Notes: generated by a model from the sequence alone, not told the origin. 64,000 bases of DNA from Embleya scabrispora (GCF_002024165.1 NZ_MWQN01000002.1:620001-684000); one strand, 5' to 3'. Numbered from the stretch's first letter, positions 17,790 to 26,311 are shown. A program made the numbers and translations.

Positions 17790-18356
17790 GTGTGTGGTTC
17801 CCAGGCGCCCGGACCCCGCCCACTCGAAGCGTCCACCTGGCCGGAACGGTACGCGGAGCCGCACCCGGACGCGCCCTGCGCGATGTGCGAAAAGGATTTC
17901 ACCGCGCCCGACATCGGCTGGGGCCTGCTGCTCAGGCGCGGCGTGTACGGCAATGCCTACCTGTGGCGTTCGGGGCGGGTACGCGGGTACGTCGTCGTGG
18001 TGTGGACCGGCGGCCACGTCGTGCGCCTGACCGATCTGACCGCACGTCAGCTCGCCGGCTTCATGACCGAGGTGACCTCGGCGGGGAGGGCGATCGAGGC
18101 GCACTACCTGCCGGTATCCGGGCTGAACGTGTCCCTCCTCGAAAACGACATCCCGCACCTGCACGCACACCTGATCCCCCGTCACCCCACCGCCCCGTTC
18201 CCCGACCGCCCAGCCGCCTTCGCCCACCTCGACCGGGACCGACAGAACGAGGCCCACATCCAGGCGGACGCGGCGGCGTTGCGAGCCCTGCTGGCTTACA
18301 CGGGGGCGGCGGAGGGGGCGGTGGGGGAGGAAGGTTCGGAGGAGGTCGGCGGGTGA
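17790..18356 (+). CDS. HIT-family protein
   Basis: 188 residues; GTG 17790 is chosen because TTGGAGG lies 5 bases upstream. The histidine triad is HLHAHLIPR near residue 127, preceded by the LENDIPHL strand. An N-terminal CAMCEKDF pair of cysteines resembles the zinc-site start of HIT proteins of the Fhit/HIT_like type. The family hydrolyses or transfers nucleotides from phosphoramidates and dinucleoside polyphosphates. The C-terminus ends in an acidic Gly/Glu tail. The phosphotransferase gene starts 69 bases downstream. Confidence 0.9.
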   Translation: MCGSQAPGPRPLEASTWPERYAEPHPDAPCAMCEKDFTAPDIGWGLLLRRGVYGNAYLWRSGRVRGYVVVVWTGGHVVRLTDLTARQLAGFMTEVTSAGRAIEAHYLPVSGLNVSLLENDIPHLHAHLIPRHPTAPFPDRPAAFAHLDRDRQNEAHIQADAAALRALLAYTGAAEGAVGEEGSEEVGG

Positions 18357-18424
18357 GGCGGTCGCCGGGGCGGGGCGTGGGATAACCCGTTGGTGGTCCC
18401 GGTTCCGGCTGGGATGATCGGCGG

Positions 18425-19426
18425 ATGTCCGCAGCCGCCTCCGCGTCCGTGCCGCCGCCGTCCACGACATCCGGAACGTCCGCCGGGAAGCCGGGGACGC
18501 CCGGGACGCCCCAGGCGCCCGTGCCGACGGAGCGGGTGGTGCGGTGCCTGGTCGACGCGGTGTTGGGCCGGGATGCGGGGCGGGTCGTGCGGCCCATCGA
18601 CGAGGGCGGGGAGCACTCCTCGTGGTGGGTCGGATCGGATCACGTCCTTCGGTTGGCTCGGGACGCCGATACGTCCGACCGACAGCGTCGCGAGATCGCG
18701 CTGCGCGACCTGCTGCGTCCCGTGGTCGGCGTCGGGCTGCCCGCGAGCGTGGTCGCCGGCGAGTGGGCGGAGGGGCTGGCCTATTCGGTCGACACCCGCG
18801 TCCCCGGTACCTCCGCCGAACTGCGTCGGGTCTCGCGACGGGGCGAGGCCGGCCTGGCGCGGATGTTGGCCGGCCTGGCCCGGGTCACCGAGGCGGACGC
18901 GGTCGGCGTCGGCCTGCCCGTGGTCGCGCCCCGGTCGATGGCCGAGCTGCGCGAGCCGGCCGAGGCGGCGGCACAACGGCTCACCGCCGACGGCGAGTTC
19001 GACGGCGCGCCGCTGCGCGGTCCGAGCGCGGATCCCGTGTCGAGCGTCGTCGTGCACGGAGACCTCAAGGGCGAGCACCTGATGGTCGGCAGCGGCGGTC
19101 GGGTGCGCGGAGTGCTGGACTGGACGGACGCGGTGGTCGGCGATCCCGCCGAGGACATCGCCGGACTGGCCATCGCGGTGGGTGCCGCGGCCGCCGTCCG
19201 GGTGGCCGCGGGAGCCGGATACGGCCCCTGGACGTGGGCCCGTGGGCTCGCCCTCGCCCGCCACGACACGCTGATCCGCCTCGCGGACCGCTTATACGGC
19301 ACGGACGACAGCCCCATCCCCCTGCTACGCATCCAACGCGACCGCGCCTGGCAACCCTCCGCCCTCGACACGGGCCAAGCGGCGCACCGGTGGCCATGGC
19401 CGACAGTCGCCCAGCCCCACCACTGA
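18425..19426 (+). CDS. Aminoglycoside-phosphotransferase-family kinase
   Basis: 333 residues from ATG 18425. After about 35 disordered residues the protein shows the APH kinase fold. A hinge-like region contains DHVLRLARD, the catalytic loop is VVVHGDLKGEHLM (Brenner motif, His-Gly-Asp), and the metal-binding motif is VLDWTDAVVGDPAED. These enzymes phosphorylate small molecules such as aminoglycosides, macrolides, choline-like compounds or homoserine. The substrate is not evident, and resistance should not be assumed. It lies in the same direction as the HIT gene. Confidence 0.9.
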   Translation: MSAAASASVPPPSTTSGTSAGKPGTPGTPQAPVPTERVVRCLVDAVLGRDAGRVVRPIDEGGEHSSWWVGSDHVLRLARDADTSDRQRREIALRDLLRPVVGVGLPASVVAGEWAEGLAYSVDTRVPGTSAELRRVSRRGEAGLARMLAGLARVTEADAVGVGLPVVAPRSMAELREPAEAAAQRLTADGEFDGAPLRGPSADPVSSVVVHGDLKGEHLMVGSGGRVRGVLDWTDAVVGDPAEDIAGLAIAVGAAAAVRVAAGAGYGPWTWARGLALARHDTLIRLADRLYGTDDSPIPLLRIQRDRAWQPSALDTGQAAHRWPWPTVAQPHH

Positions 19427-19726
19427 CGCCACGCAGCGCACGCCCAGGACCAACGCCAGGCGTCTCGGCCCCATCCGCCGCCCGGCCCGCAAGGGGCTGG
19501 GCGTTGCGGTTGCAGTTGCGCGGTTCTGGTGCGGGGTTCGTCCGAGTCGGTGGGGCCCCGCCGCAGGCTCGGACAGGTCCCGCACCGGGGCTCGCAATCG
19601 AAGGCGCAAACCTCAGTAATGTCGACCGGTGTACTGGTCGCGCCCGGGCGGCGGTCGTGCCGGCGTTCCGCGTTCCGTGCCGTGCGTGTGACGCTTTTGC
19701 CGGGCCTGGACGGCGGATGTTCGAAC
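19427..19726. other. Intergenic region with no supported gene
   Basis: 300 bases between the phosphotransferase and TetR genes. Frames are open but lack domain-like composition. Its right part (around 19600-19720) should carry the promoter of the TetR gene. No palindrome of note was seen. Confidence 0.4.
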
Positions 19727-20434
19727 ATGGGAGTTGCCGACGTGGAGCCCTCCGCACGTGAGCCGATCGAATCAGCCGAGCCGATCGAATCAGCCGAGCC
19801 GGTCGATCCGGCCGAGCCCGTTGGCGAGGCGTCTGCCGCCGGTGGTTATCGGCGATCCGTCGGGTCGCCGCGGGGGGAGGCTCGGCGGCGGGAGTTGCTT
19901 GAGCGGGTCACCGCGGATCTGGCGGCCAATGGGCTCGTGGACTTTTCGCTGCGTCGGGCCGCGCGTGCGGCGGAGACCACGCACAAGGTGCTGCTCTACC
20001 ACTTCGACGGGGCCGACGACCTGCTTCGGCAGGCCATTTTGCAGCTGCGTGATCGGCGGATCGATCGCTCCGTCGCCGCCGGGCGGCCCGGTTCCGATCG
20101 GCTGCCACTGGCCGAGTGGGTGCGCGTGGTGTGGCCGATTCTGGTCGGTGACGAGGCGCGCGTGCTCGACCAGGCGATCGGGCTGGCGATGTACGACCCC
20201 GACCGCTATGCCGAACTCGGCCGTGGGGCGTCCCGGCAGTATCTGCCCACGCTGCTTGCCATTTGTCCCGAACACTGGTCCGAGCAGCGCAAGTTCGAGG
20301 TCGCCGAGATGATTCTCGCGGTGCTCCGGGGGTTTTTGGTGGATGCGCGGACCAGTGGTGATACGGCGGGGGTCGCCGCCGGGTTCGAAGCGCTGATTCG
20401 GGCGCTGGAGCGGGAGGAGGCCGCCGAGGAGTGA
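19727..20434 (+). CDS. TetR-family transcriptional regulator
   Basis: 235 residues from ATG 19727; GTG 19742 is an alternative with GGGAG 8 bases upstream. The first about 40 residues are disordered and contain a repeated PIESAE unit, encoded by an 18-base direct repeat. The helix-turn-helix follows (DLAANGLVDFSLRRAARAAE, then THKVLLYHFDGADDLL), with the usual TetR recognition-helix YHF motif. The C-terminal domain is the ligand-binding, dimerising part. A perfect palindrome at 20475-20488, between this gene and the hydrolase downstream, is a likely operator. Confidence 0.9.
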   Translation: MGVADVEPSAREPIESAEPIESAEPVDPAEPVGEASAAGGYRRSVGSPRGEARRRELLERVTADLAANGLVDFSLRRAARAAETTHKVLLYHFDGADDLLRQAILQLRDRRIDRSVAAGRPGSDRLPLAEWVRVVWPILVGDEARVLDQAIGLAMYDPDRYAELGRGASRQYLPTLLAICPEHWSEQRKFEVAEMILAVLRGFLVDARTSGDTAGVAAGFEALIRALEREEAAEE

Positions 20435-20474
20435 TGGCGGCACGCGCGCGTCTCGGGCCCCGTGGACAGTTTGC

Positions 20475-20488
20475 GAACCACGTGGTTC
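20475..20488. promoter_or_regulatory. 14-bp palindrome between the TetR and hydrolase genes
   Basis: GAACCACGTGGTTC is a perfect palindrome 41 bases after the TetR stop and 73 bases before the hydrolase start. Its length and position suit a TetR-dimer operator controlling the hydrolase. The six T residues just after it leave open a weak terminator instead. Confidence 0.6.
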
Positions 20489-20561
20489 ACTTTTTTGGAG
20501 GGCGAACGGTGAACGGTGGACGGCGAACCGTGAACGCTGTGTGATGCCGGAGGGGGAGATC

Positions 20562-21422
20562 GTGGCGCAGAAGGAAGTGCGGCTGTCGGTGGGGCCGATC
20601 GAGTACGAGGACACTGGTGGCGACGGGCCCACGGTCGTGCTGCTGCACGGCTTCTTGATGGATTCGTCGTTGTGGGATCAGGTGATCGCCGCGCTGTCCG
20701 TCGACCACCGCTGTGTGGCGCCCACCCTGCCGCTCGGGGCGCACCGGCACGCGATGTCCGCCGACGCCGACCTGTCGCTGCCCGGAGTGGCCGCGCTGGT
20801 GGGGGAGTTCCTGGACAGGCTCGACCTGAGTGACGTCACCCTCGTTGGCGTCGACACCGGCGGGGCGCTCGTGCAACTGCTGATCGCCGGCGGAGACACG
20901 GCCCGGGTGGGGCGGGTCGTGCTCGCCTCGTGTGACGCCTTCGACAACTTTCCGCCCGGGCTCACCGGCCGGACCCTCGTGCGCGCCGGCAAACTCCCGC
21001 CGCGCCTGTTCGGGCTGTTCATGCGGCAGATGCGGCTGCGCCCGATACGTCGACTGCCGCTCGCCTTCGGGTGGTTGACCAAGCGCGGCGACGCCGCCAC
21101 CGCGCGCTGGGCGGCGCCGATCCTGTCCCGACCCGAGATCCGCCGCGACGCGGTGCGCATGTTGCGCGCGGCCGGCGCGGACACCGACATCCTGCTCGGG
21201 GCGGCGGAGCGCCTGCCCGACTTCGGCCGCCCGGCCCTCGTGGTCTGGGCGAGCGCCGACCGGGTCATGCCCCCGGAACACGGCCGCCGCCTCGCCGAAC
21301 TCCTGCCCAAGGGGCGGCTGGTCGAGATCGACGACAGCTACACCCTCATCCCCCTCGATCGCCCCGCGGAACTGGCACGAGTCGTACGGGAGTTCACCCC
21401 CGCGACCGATCCGGCCCGGTAG
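20562..21422 (+). CDS. Alpha/beta hydrolase with Asp at the nucleophile position (haloalkane-dehalogenase-like)
   Basis: 286 residues from GTG 20562, preceded by GGGGGAG; the frame is open 21 bases further up. LLHGFLMDSSLWD forms the oxyanion region. The nucleophile elbow reads GVDTGG, so the nucleophile is Asp rather than Ser, as in haloalkane dehalogenases and related proteins. The C-terminus reads DDSYTLIPLDRP where a catalytic His is normally found, so the classical triad looks incomplete. This elbow and tail recur in a large uncharacterised actinobacterial group, so activity is uncertain. The TetR gene and its candidate operator lie just upstream. Its 3' end overlaps the convergent DJ-1/AraC gene by 29 bases. 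Confidence 0.85.
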   Translation: MAQKEVRLSVGPIEYEDTGGDGPTVVLLHGFLMDSSLWDQVIAALSVDHRCVAPTLPLGAHRHAMSADADLSLPGVAALVGEFLDRLDLSDVTLVGVDTGGALVQLLIAGGDTARVGRVVLASCDAFDNFPPGLTGRTLVRAGKLPPRLFGLFMRQMRLRPIRRLPLAFGWLTKRGDAATARWAAPILSRPEIRRDAVRMLRAAGADTDILLGAAERLPDFGRPALVVWASADRVMPPEHGRRLAELLPKGRLVEIDDSYTLIPLDRPAELARVVREFTPATDPAR

Positions 21423-22452
21423 CCGGCGCCGGGACCGGTCCGCGCGACCGGCGGTCCGCCGCCGATTCCCCGTCGGCCCGCCGTCGATGGAACGTCCGGC
21501 GATAGGCGTCGGGCGGTACGCCCACGGTGCGGTTGAAGTGGCGGCGCAGAGTGGCCGCGGTGCCCATGCCGGTGGCCTCGGCGACGGCGTCCACACTGTC
21601 GTCGGTGGTCTCCAGCAACTCCTGGGCCCGGTGGATGCGTTGGATCAGCAGCCACTGCAACGGAGTGGTGCCCGTCACCGACTTGAAGTGCCGGCCCAGG
21701 TGGCGTGAGCTCATGTTGGCCTGGCGGGCCAGGTCCTCCACGGTCAAGGGCCGGTCCAGTCGGCCCGCCGCCCAGCCGAGCAGTTCGCCGAGCGGGTGGT
21801 CGGGCTGTTCGGGTACCGGGGTCGCGACGAACTGGGCCTGGCCGCCCGGGCGGTGCGGCGCCACCACCAGGCGGCGGGCGATCGTGTTGGCGACCGTCGA
21901 GCCGTGGTCCAGGCGAATCATGTGCAGGCTCAGATCCATCGCGGCGGCCTTGCCGGCCGAGGTGAGCACGCTGCCGTTGTCGACGTACAGCACGTCCGGG
22001 TCCACCTCGACCTCGGGGTAGCGCTCGGCCAGGGCGTCGGTGTGGGCCCAGTGGGTGGTGGCCCGTCGCCCGTCGAGCAGCCCGGCGGCGGCCAGGACGA
22101 ACGCGCCCGTGCAGAGCGAGGCCACCCGCGCGCCGGCCTCGTGGGCCGCGCGTACCGCGTCGACGAGGTCCGCCGGCGGATCGGTGTCCACATCGGCCCA
22201 GCCGGGGACGATCACCGTGTCGGCGCCGGCGAGCCGGTCGAGGCCGCCGTCGGGTTCGAGCAGGAAACGCCCGTCGACCCGCACCGGGCCGGCCCCGCAG
22301 ACGACGACGTCGTACCAGTGCTCCACGGAGGCCGAGGCCACGGCCGGTGCCGGAGAACCGAAGACCTCGTGGGCCAGGGCCAGTTCGAAATGCAGGATGC
22401 CGTCGGCGACGGCTATCGCGACTGTGCTCACGTCCGGAAGTGTACGCATCAT
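21394..22452 (-). CDS. GlxA/FtrA-type regulator (DJ-1/PfpI domain plus AraC helix-turn-helix)
   Basis: 352 residues from ATG 22452. Residues about 10-180 are a DJ-1/PfpI-like glutamine-amidotransferase fold with the elbow ASLCTGAFVLAAAGLL and the following THWAHTDAL. Residues about 230-330 are an AraC domain (LARQANMSSRHLGRHFKSVTG; AEATGMGTAATLRRHFNRTVG, then PPDAYRRTF). Such regulators sense small metabolites through the DJ-1 fold. The gene is divergent from the quinone oxidoreductase, with 113 bases between the starts, so that enzyme is its likely target. Confidence 0.93.
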   Translation of the reverse strand: MMRTLPDVSTVAIAVADGILHFELALAHEVFGSPAPAVASASVEHWYDVVVCGAGPVRVDGRFLLEPDGGLDRLAGADTVIVPGWADVDTDPPADLVDAVRAAHEAGARVASLCTGAFVLAAAGLLDGRRATTHWAHTDALAERYPEVEVDPDVLYVDNGSVLTSAGKAAAMDLSLHMIRLDHGSTVANTIARRLVVAPHRPGGQAQFVATPVPEQPDHPLGELLGWAAGRLDRPLTVEDLARQANMSSRHLGRHFKSVTGTTPLQWLLIQRIHRAQELLETTDDSVDAVAEATGMGTAATLRRHFNRTVGVPPDAYRRTFHRRRADGESAADRRSRGPVPAPATGPDRSRG

Positions 22453-22565
22453 GTCGTTCCGGACGCTCGTCCGGCCGGTCGGGTCATCGACACGATGTTC
22501 GGGTCGATCAGGCGGACCGGGAGCGACCGGCGCGGTCGGACGGTCCCACTACCGAGAGAAGTGAC

Positions 22566-23486
22566 ATGCGCGCCATCAGTCAGGACGTTTTGGGGGACCC
22601 GTCGGTCTTGCGGGAGGTGGAGGTGGAGCGGCCGGTGCCCGGTCCGAGCGAGGTGCTGGTCCGCGTGTGCGCGGCGGGGGTGAATCCGACCGACTGGATC
22701 CACCGGGCCACCGGCCTGATCCTGGGCCGGCCGCCGTTCGTGCTCGGCTGGGAGGTGTCGGGTGTGGTGGCGGCGGTCGGCCTGGGGGTGGCCATCCATC
22801 GACCGGGCGACGAGGTGTTCGGCATGCTGGGATACCCGTACGGGAACGGGGCACACGCCGAGTATGCCGTCGCCGCGGCCCGCCACCTGGTGCGCAAGCC
22901 GGCGAACCTCGACCACGTCCGCGCCGCCGCGCTGCCGCTGTGTGCGACCACCGCGTGGCAGGCCCTGGTCGATGTCGGGGAACTGCGGTCCGGGCAGCGG
23001 GTGTTGATCCATGCCGCCGCCGGCGGGGTCGGCCACCTGGCGGTGCAGATCGCCAAGGCGCGCGGCGCGTACGTCATCGGCACGGCGAGCGGGCCCAAGC
23101 ACGACTTCGTCCGGGCGCTCGGCGCCGACGAGGTGATCGACTACACCGCGACCGACTTCGCCGAGGTGGTGCGGGACGTGGACGTGGTCCTGGACGGCGT
23201 CGGCGGCGAGTACGGGCCGCGCTCGTTGCCGACGCTGCGTCCGGGCGGCATCCTGGTCGCGATCGTCAACCACGTGCGGGACCTGGACGTCGAGCGATAC
23301 CGGGTCCGGGCCACGGAGATGCTGGTCGAGGCGGATCATGCGGCCATGCGGGAGATCGCGGCCCTGGTCGAGGCGGGTCGCCTGCGTCCCGAACTGGATT
23401 CGGTGTTCCCCCTGTCGGCCGCCGCCGAGGCGCACGCGCGCGGTGAATCGGGGCGGGTCGCCGGGAAGATCGTGCTGACCCTCTGA
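22566..23486 (+). CDS. Zinc-free quinone oxidoreductase (NADPH-dependent MDR family)
   Basis: 306 residues from ATG 22566 behind GAGAAG. It has the medium-chain dehydrogenase layout: an N-terminal GroES-like part with VCAAGVNPTDW and GWEVSGVV, then a Rossmann domain with the AGGVGHLAVQIAKARGAYV motif that favours NADPH. The zinc-ligand cysteines of alcohol dehydrogenases are absent, so it belongs to the quinone-reductase branch. It should reduce quinones or alpha,beta-unsaturated carbonyls in the cytosol. The divergent GlxA-type regulator probably controls it. Confidence 0.93.
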   Translation: MRAISQDVLGDPSVLREVEVERPVPGPSEVLVRVCAAGVNPTDWIHRATGLILGRPPFVLGWEVSGVVAAVGLGVAIHRPGDEVFGMLGYPYGNGAHAEYAVAAARHLVRKPANLDHVRAAALPLCATTAWQALVDVGELRSGQRVLIHAAAGGVGHLAVQIAKARGAYVIGTASGPKHDFVRALGADEVIDYTATDFAEVVRDVDVVLDGVGGEYGPRSLPTLRPGGILVAIVNHVRDLDVERYRVRATEMLVEADHAAMREIAALVEAGRLRPELDSVFPLSAAAEAHARGESGRVAGKIVLTL

Positions 23487-23538
23487 CCCGGCGCGCCGGC
23501 CTCCGGCCCCCGATCCCTGGCCCCCGGCCTCCGGGTCG

Positions 23539-24237
23539 CTACGGGCGCGGCTCGCTGTACCAGCGCCAGGAGGTGCGGCGCGGGTGTCCGGGCAGGTCGC
23601 CTCGGCCGGTGGCCCACAGGAGGGTGGGCCAGGGGTCGGTGTCCTGCGGGACGTCCGGGAAGATCCGGGCGACCACTCGTGCGCACACGTCGGCGGGCGG
23701 GGTCCAGGGCAGGCCCAGGCCCTCGGCCAGGTCGTACGTGTGCACCACGGTCTCCAGGATGCCCATCGCCGCGAAGCCCTCGGGGTCCGCGTCGCCGAAG
23801 GTGTGGTGGGCGCGCACGCTCGACGGCGTGGTCCGCACCATGGACACCAGCAGGGCGCCGCTCGCCTCCAGGACCTGCAACAGCCCGCCGGGGCCGGCCG
23901 CGCGGTTCGCGTGGATCGCGTTCGCCGGGCCGCCCGTGCGCCGGCTCTCCCAGACGAAGGGCACGTTGGCGGTCAACGGCGGCGTGCGCAGGCCGAGTTG
24001 GGCGGCGTACGCGAAGAGGTCGTCGCTCAGGTGCTCGACCGTCTCCCAGCAGTCCCACTCCAGCGAACCGGCCCGGTCGTCCCAGGCGGTCGCCGGCGCC
24101 TCGCGGAGCGCGGCCACCGCGAGCCGGACGACCTGGTCCAGGTCGTCCGCGGTCACGGGCCCGGGCAAGGCGGGCGGACGGGGCGAGCCCGGTTCGGGCG
24201 TGGAGTCGGAGGCGGCGGCCGGCGGCGAATCGTGCAT
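23539..24237 (-). CDS. DinB-fold protein of the maleylpyruvate-isomerase/mycothiol group
   Basis: 232 residues from ATG 24237; upstream open frame is discarded because it enters repeat DNA. The N-terminal about 30 residues are disordered. The core shows WDCWETVEHLSDDLFAYAAQLG, in which His is the first metal ligand of the MDMPI/DinB fold, and ILETVVHTYDLAEGLGLPW, the characteristic HTxDLA segment with the second His. The family includes mycothiol-dependent maleylpyruvate isomerase and many uncharacterised relatives. The specific reaction is unknown. The gene's 5' side abuts a long C-rich repeat region. Confidence 0.85.
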   Translation of the reverse strand: MHDSPPAAASDSTPEPGSPRPPALPGPVTADDLDQVVRLAVAALREAPATAWDDRAGSLEWDCWETVEHLSDDLFAYAAQLGLRTPPLTANVPFVWESRRTGGPANAIHANRAAGPGGLLQVLEASGALLVSMVRTTPSSVRAHHTFGDADPEGFAAMGILETVVHTYDLAEGLGLPWTPPADVCARVVARIFPDVPQDTDPWPTLLWATGRGDLPGHPRRTSWRWYSEPRP

Positions 24238-24304
24238 GGCAGGACCGTACCGCCACCGGCAACCGCCCACGCACGACCACGGCCGACCGCGAGCCACCAC
24301 ATCG

Positions 24305-25130
24305 CGCCTGGCCGCCCTCGGCCCCCGCCGCCCGCTTGGCCGCCGTGCGCGGCCGGCTCCCTCCGCCGCCTGCCGCCTGCCCGGCCGCTCGCTCGCTGCA
24401 GTCGTCCGCCGGCTGCCCTGCGGCGCCCCTCGGCAGACCGCCGACTGCTGCCTGCTGTGCGCCGCCCTCCGCCGCCCCGCCGCCCGCCCTCCGCCGCCGC
24501 CGACGCCGAGTGCCTACCGCCCGCCTGGCGGCCGTGCTCGGCCGGTCCCTCCGCCTGCCGCCCGCCTGGCCGCCGCTTTCGGCCCGTCCCCGCCGCCGAC
24601 GCCCCCTGCCTGACCGCCCGGTCCGTGGCCGTCCGCCTGCTGCGCTGCGGCGTCCTCGCCCGCCCGCTGCCCGGCCGCTCGCTCGCTGCAGTCGTCCGCC
24701 GGCTGCCCTGCGGCGCCCCTCGGCAGACCGCCGACTGCTGCCTGCTGTGCGCCGCTCTCGGCCGCCCCGCCGCCCGCCCTCCGCCGCCGAGTGCCTACCG
24801 CCCGCCTGGCGGCCGTGCTCGGCCGGCCCCTCCGCCTGCCGCCCGCCTGGCCGCCGCTTTCGGCCCGCCCCCGCCGCCGACGCCGCCTGCCTGGCCGCCC
24901 GGTCCGTGGCCGTCCGGTCCGTGGTCGTCCGCCGGCTGCGCTGCGGCGTCCTCGCCGCCCGCTGCCCGGCCGCCCGCTCGCTGCCCGGGTCGCCCCCCTC
25001 ACGCCCTCCGCCCCCGCCGGCTGCCGCTCGGCGCCCGCCGCCGGCGCCTGTGGACTCCCCGGCTGCCGGCCTTTGTCCGCCCCTTTGCCGGCTGCCCGTG
25101 GGGCCGCGTGCCCGGCTGTGTTGCGCTTGT
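24305..25130. repeat. C-rich tandem repeat block with a unit of about 290 bp
   Basis: The plus strand is extremely C-rich here. A unit starting with CTGCCCGGCCGCTCGCTCGC at 24377 recurs at 24667, 290 bases on, and a shortened third start is seen near 24962; an incomplete copy precedes from about 24305. The first about 95 bases of copies 1 and 2 are almost identical, while the later parts carry small insertions and substitutions. The period is not a multiple of three and every frame gives Ala/Pro/Arg or Gly/Arg low-complexity products, so I treat it as noncoding. It separates a minus-strand gene from a TetR gene. Confidence 0.85.
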
Positions 25131-25168
25131 GTTTTCGGGGGCGTCGGCGTTGTACTCTCCGTGTTAGG

Positions 25169-25180
25169 TGTAGTACTACA
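25169..25180. promoter_or_regulatory. Palindrome in front of the second TetR gene
   Basis: TGTAGTACTACA is a perfect 12-bp palindrome ending 15 bases before the start codon, next to the ribosome binding site GGAG. It is a candidate autoregulatory operator. Locally the DNA drops in GC, as expected for a promoter. Confidence 0.6.
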
Positions 25181-25195
25181 GATGGAGTGGTCAGC

Positions 25196-25771
25196 GTGGT
25201 ACGCAGGAATGACGAGCGAAGGGCGGCGCTGGTTGATGCCGCCATCGAGGTGCTGGCCAAGGAGGGGGCCCGGGGGCTGACCTTTCGGGCGGTCGACGTC
25301 GAGGCGCGGGTGCCGACCGGTACCGCCTCCAACTACTTCACGAGCCGCGACGACCTGCTCACCCAGGCCGGCGCCCGGGTCTACGAGCGACTGCAGCCCG
25401 GCGAGGAGATCATCGCGCGACACCGCGCGAGCACGCCGGACCGGGAGACGTACACCGTGCTGATGCGCGAACTCGTCGACCGGGTCAGCGCCTTCCGCAC
25501 CGGTTACCTCGCGCTGCTCGAACTGCGCCTCGAGGCCACCCGGCGGCCGGAGTTGCGTACGGTGCTGACCGAGCGGGTCCGAGCCGACGTGGCGGCCAAC
25601 GTGAGCTACCACGAGCAATCCGGCCTCCCCGGCGACGCCACCGCGGTCCGCCTCCTGTACCTGGCGTTCAACTGGCTCATCGTGGAACAGCTCACCCTGC
25701 CGGACGTGTTCCCACCGGCCGAACGCGACCGCCTCGTCGAGGCGGCGGTCGAACGCATCGTGGGAGCGTGA
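25196..25771 (+). CDS. TetR-family transcriptional regulator
   Basis: 191 residues from GTG 25196, which has GGAG 8 bases upstream; the open frame further upstream runs through repeat DNA and is discarded. The helix-turn-helix is AAIEVLAKEGARGLTFRAVD, then VPTGTASNYFTSRDDLL, with the TetR NYF recognition motif. The C-terminal domain has the length and helical pattern of the family. A palindrome at 25169-25180 overlaps its promoter region, and a hairpin terminator follows the gene. No adjacent divergent target gene is present because the repeat block lies upstream. Confidence 0.93.
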   Translation: MVRRNDERRAALVDAAIEVLAKEGARGLTFRAVDVEARVPTGTASNYFTSRDDLLTQAGARVYERLQPGEEIIARHRASTPDRETYTVLMRELVDRVSAFRTGYLALLELRLEATRRPELRTVLTERVRADVAANVSYHEQSGLPGDATAVRLLYLAFNWLIVEQLTLPDVFPPAERDRLVEAAVERIVGA

Positions 25772-25800
25772 GGGCCCGCGCGGAAGTCCTGAGCCGACCG

Positions 25801-25831
25801 GCGCCCCGGAAGGATCGGGTCTCCGGGGCGC
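25801..25831 (+). terminator. Hairpin terminator after the second TetR gene
   Basis: A perfect 10-bp stem (GCGCCCCGGA and its complement) with an 11-base loop, 30 bases beyond the TetR stop. No T-run follows, as is common in actinomycetes. Confidence 0.6.
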
Positions 25832-25859
25832 GCGATGACCGCTCAGTACCGTGGTCCGC

Positions 25860-26311
25860 ATGACCGTCGATCAGCAACTCGTCGACGCCGCGATCGAGTT
25901 GGCGCGAGGGCGATTTCCCGGACAGGACTGGTCCGGTGCCGCCGCCCTGCGCCTGGACGACGGGACGATCCTGACCGGCACCGCGCCGAATCCGCCGAAC
26001 AACGCCGTGCGCCTGTGCCACGAGACCGGGGCGATCTGCGAGGCGTACAAGCTCGATCGGAACGTGGTGGCGTCGGTGTGCGTGACCGCCGCCGACGAGG
26101 GCCGGGGGTATTGGGTGCTCGCCCCGTGCGGGGTTTGCCAGGAGCGGTTGTTCGCGTACGGGCCGGACGTGGCGGTGGCCGTTCCGGAGCCGGCCGACCC
26201 GCGCCGGTGGCACAGCCTGCGTCTACGTGACGTACAACCCATTGGTTCGCACGGGTGTTCCCGGACGATGTCTGGCCCTACCGGCCGGAGGAGACCGAAC
26301 CCACCGGATAG
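25860..26311 (+). pseudogene. Cytidine/blasticidin-S-type deaminase with a one-base frameshift near the end
   Basis: From ATG 25860 the protein reads as a cytidine deaminase of about 150 residues. It has PNPPNNAVRLCHETGAICEAY, with the zinc-ligand and Glu region, and later LAPCGVCQER with the two zinc cysteines. At 26238-26240 (CAA CCC ATT) the frame leaves the family pattern. Reading on from base 26240 in the -1 frame gives HWFARVFPDDVWPYRPEETEPTG and a TAG at 26309-26311, clearly the family C-terminus. One C appears to be missing from a CCCC run. Unless repaired by slippage, the protein would run on for hundreds of foreign residues. A true mutation and a sequencing error are both possible. 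Confidence 0.82.

Noticed and set aside
18425-19426. Calling the phosphotransferase an antibiotic-resistance gene
   Set aside because: Only the general APH fold is visible; this fold covers many kinases of ordinary metabolism.
24514-25332. Minus-strand Arg/Gly-rich open frame through the C-rich repeat
   Set aside because: The repeat period of about 290 bases changes frame between copies, so a repeated protein is not maintained.
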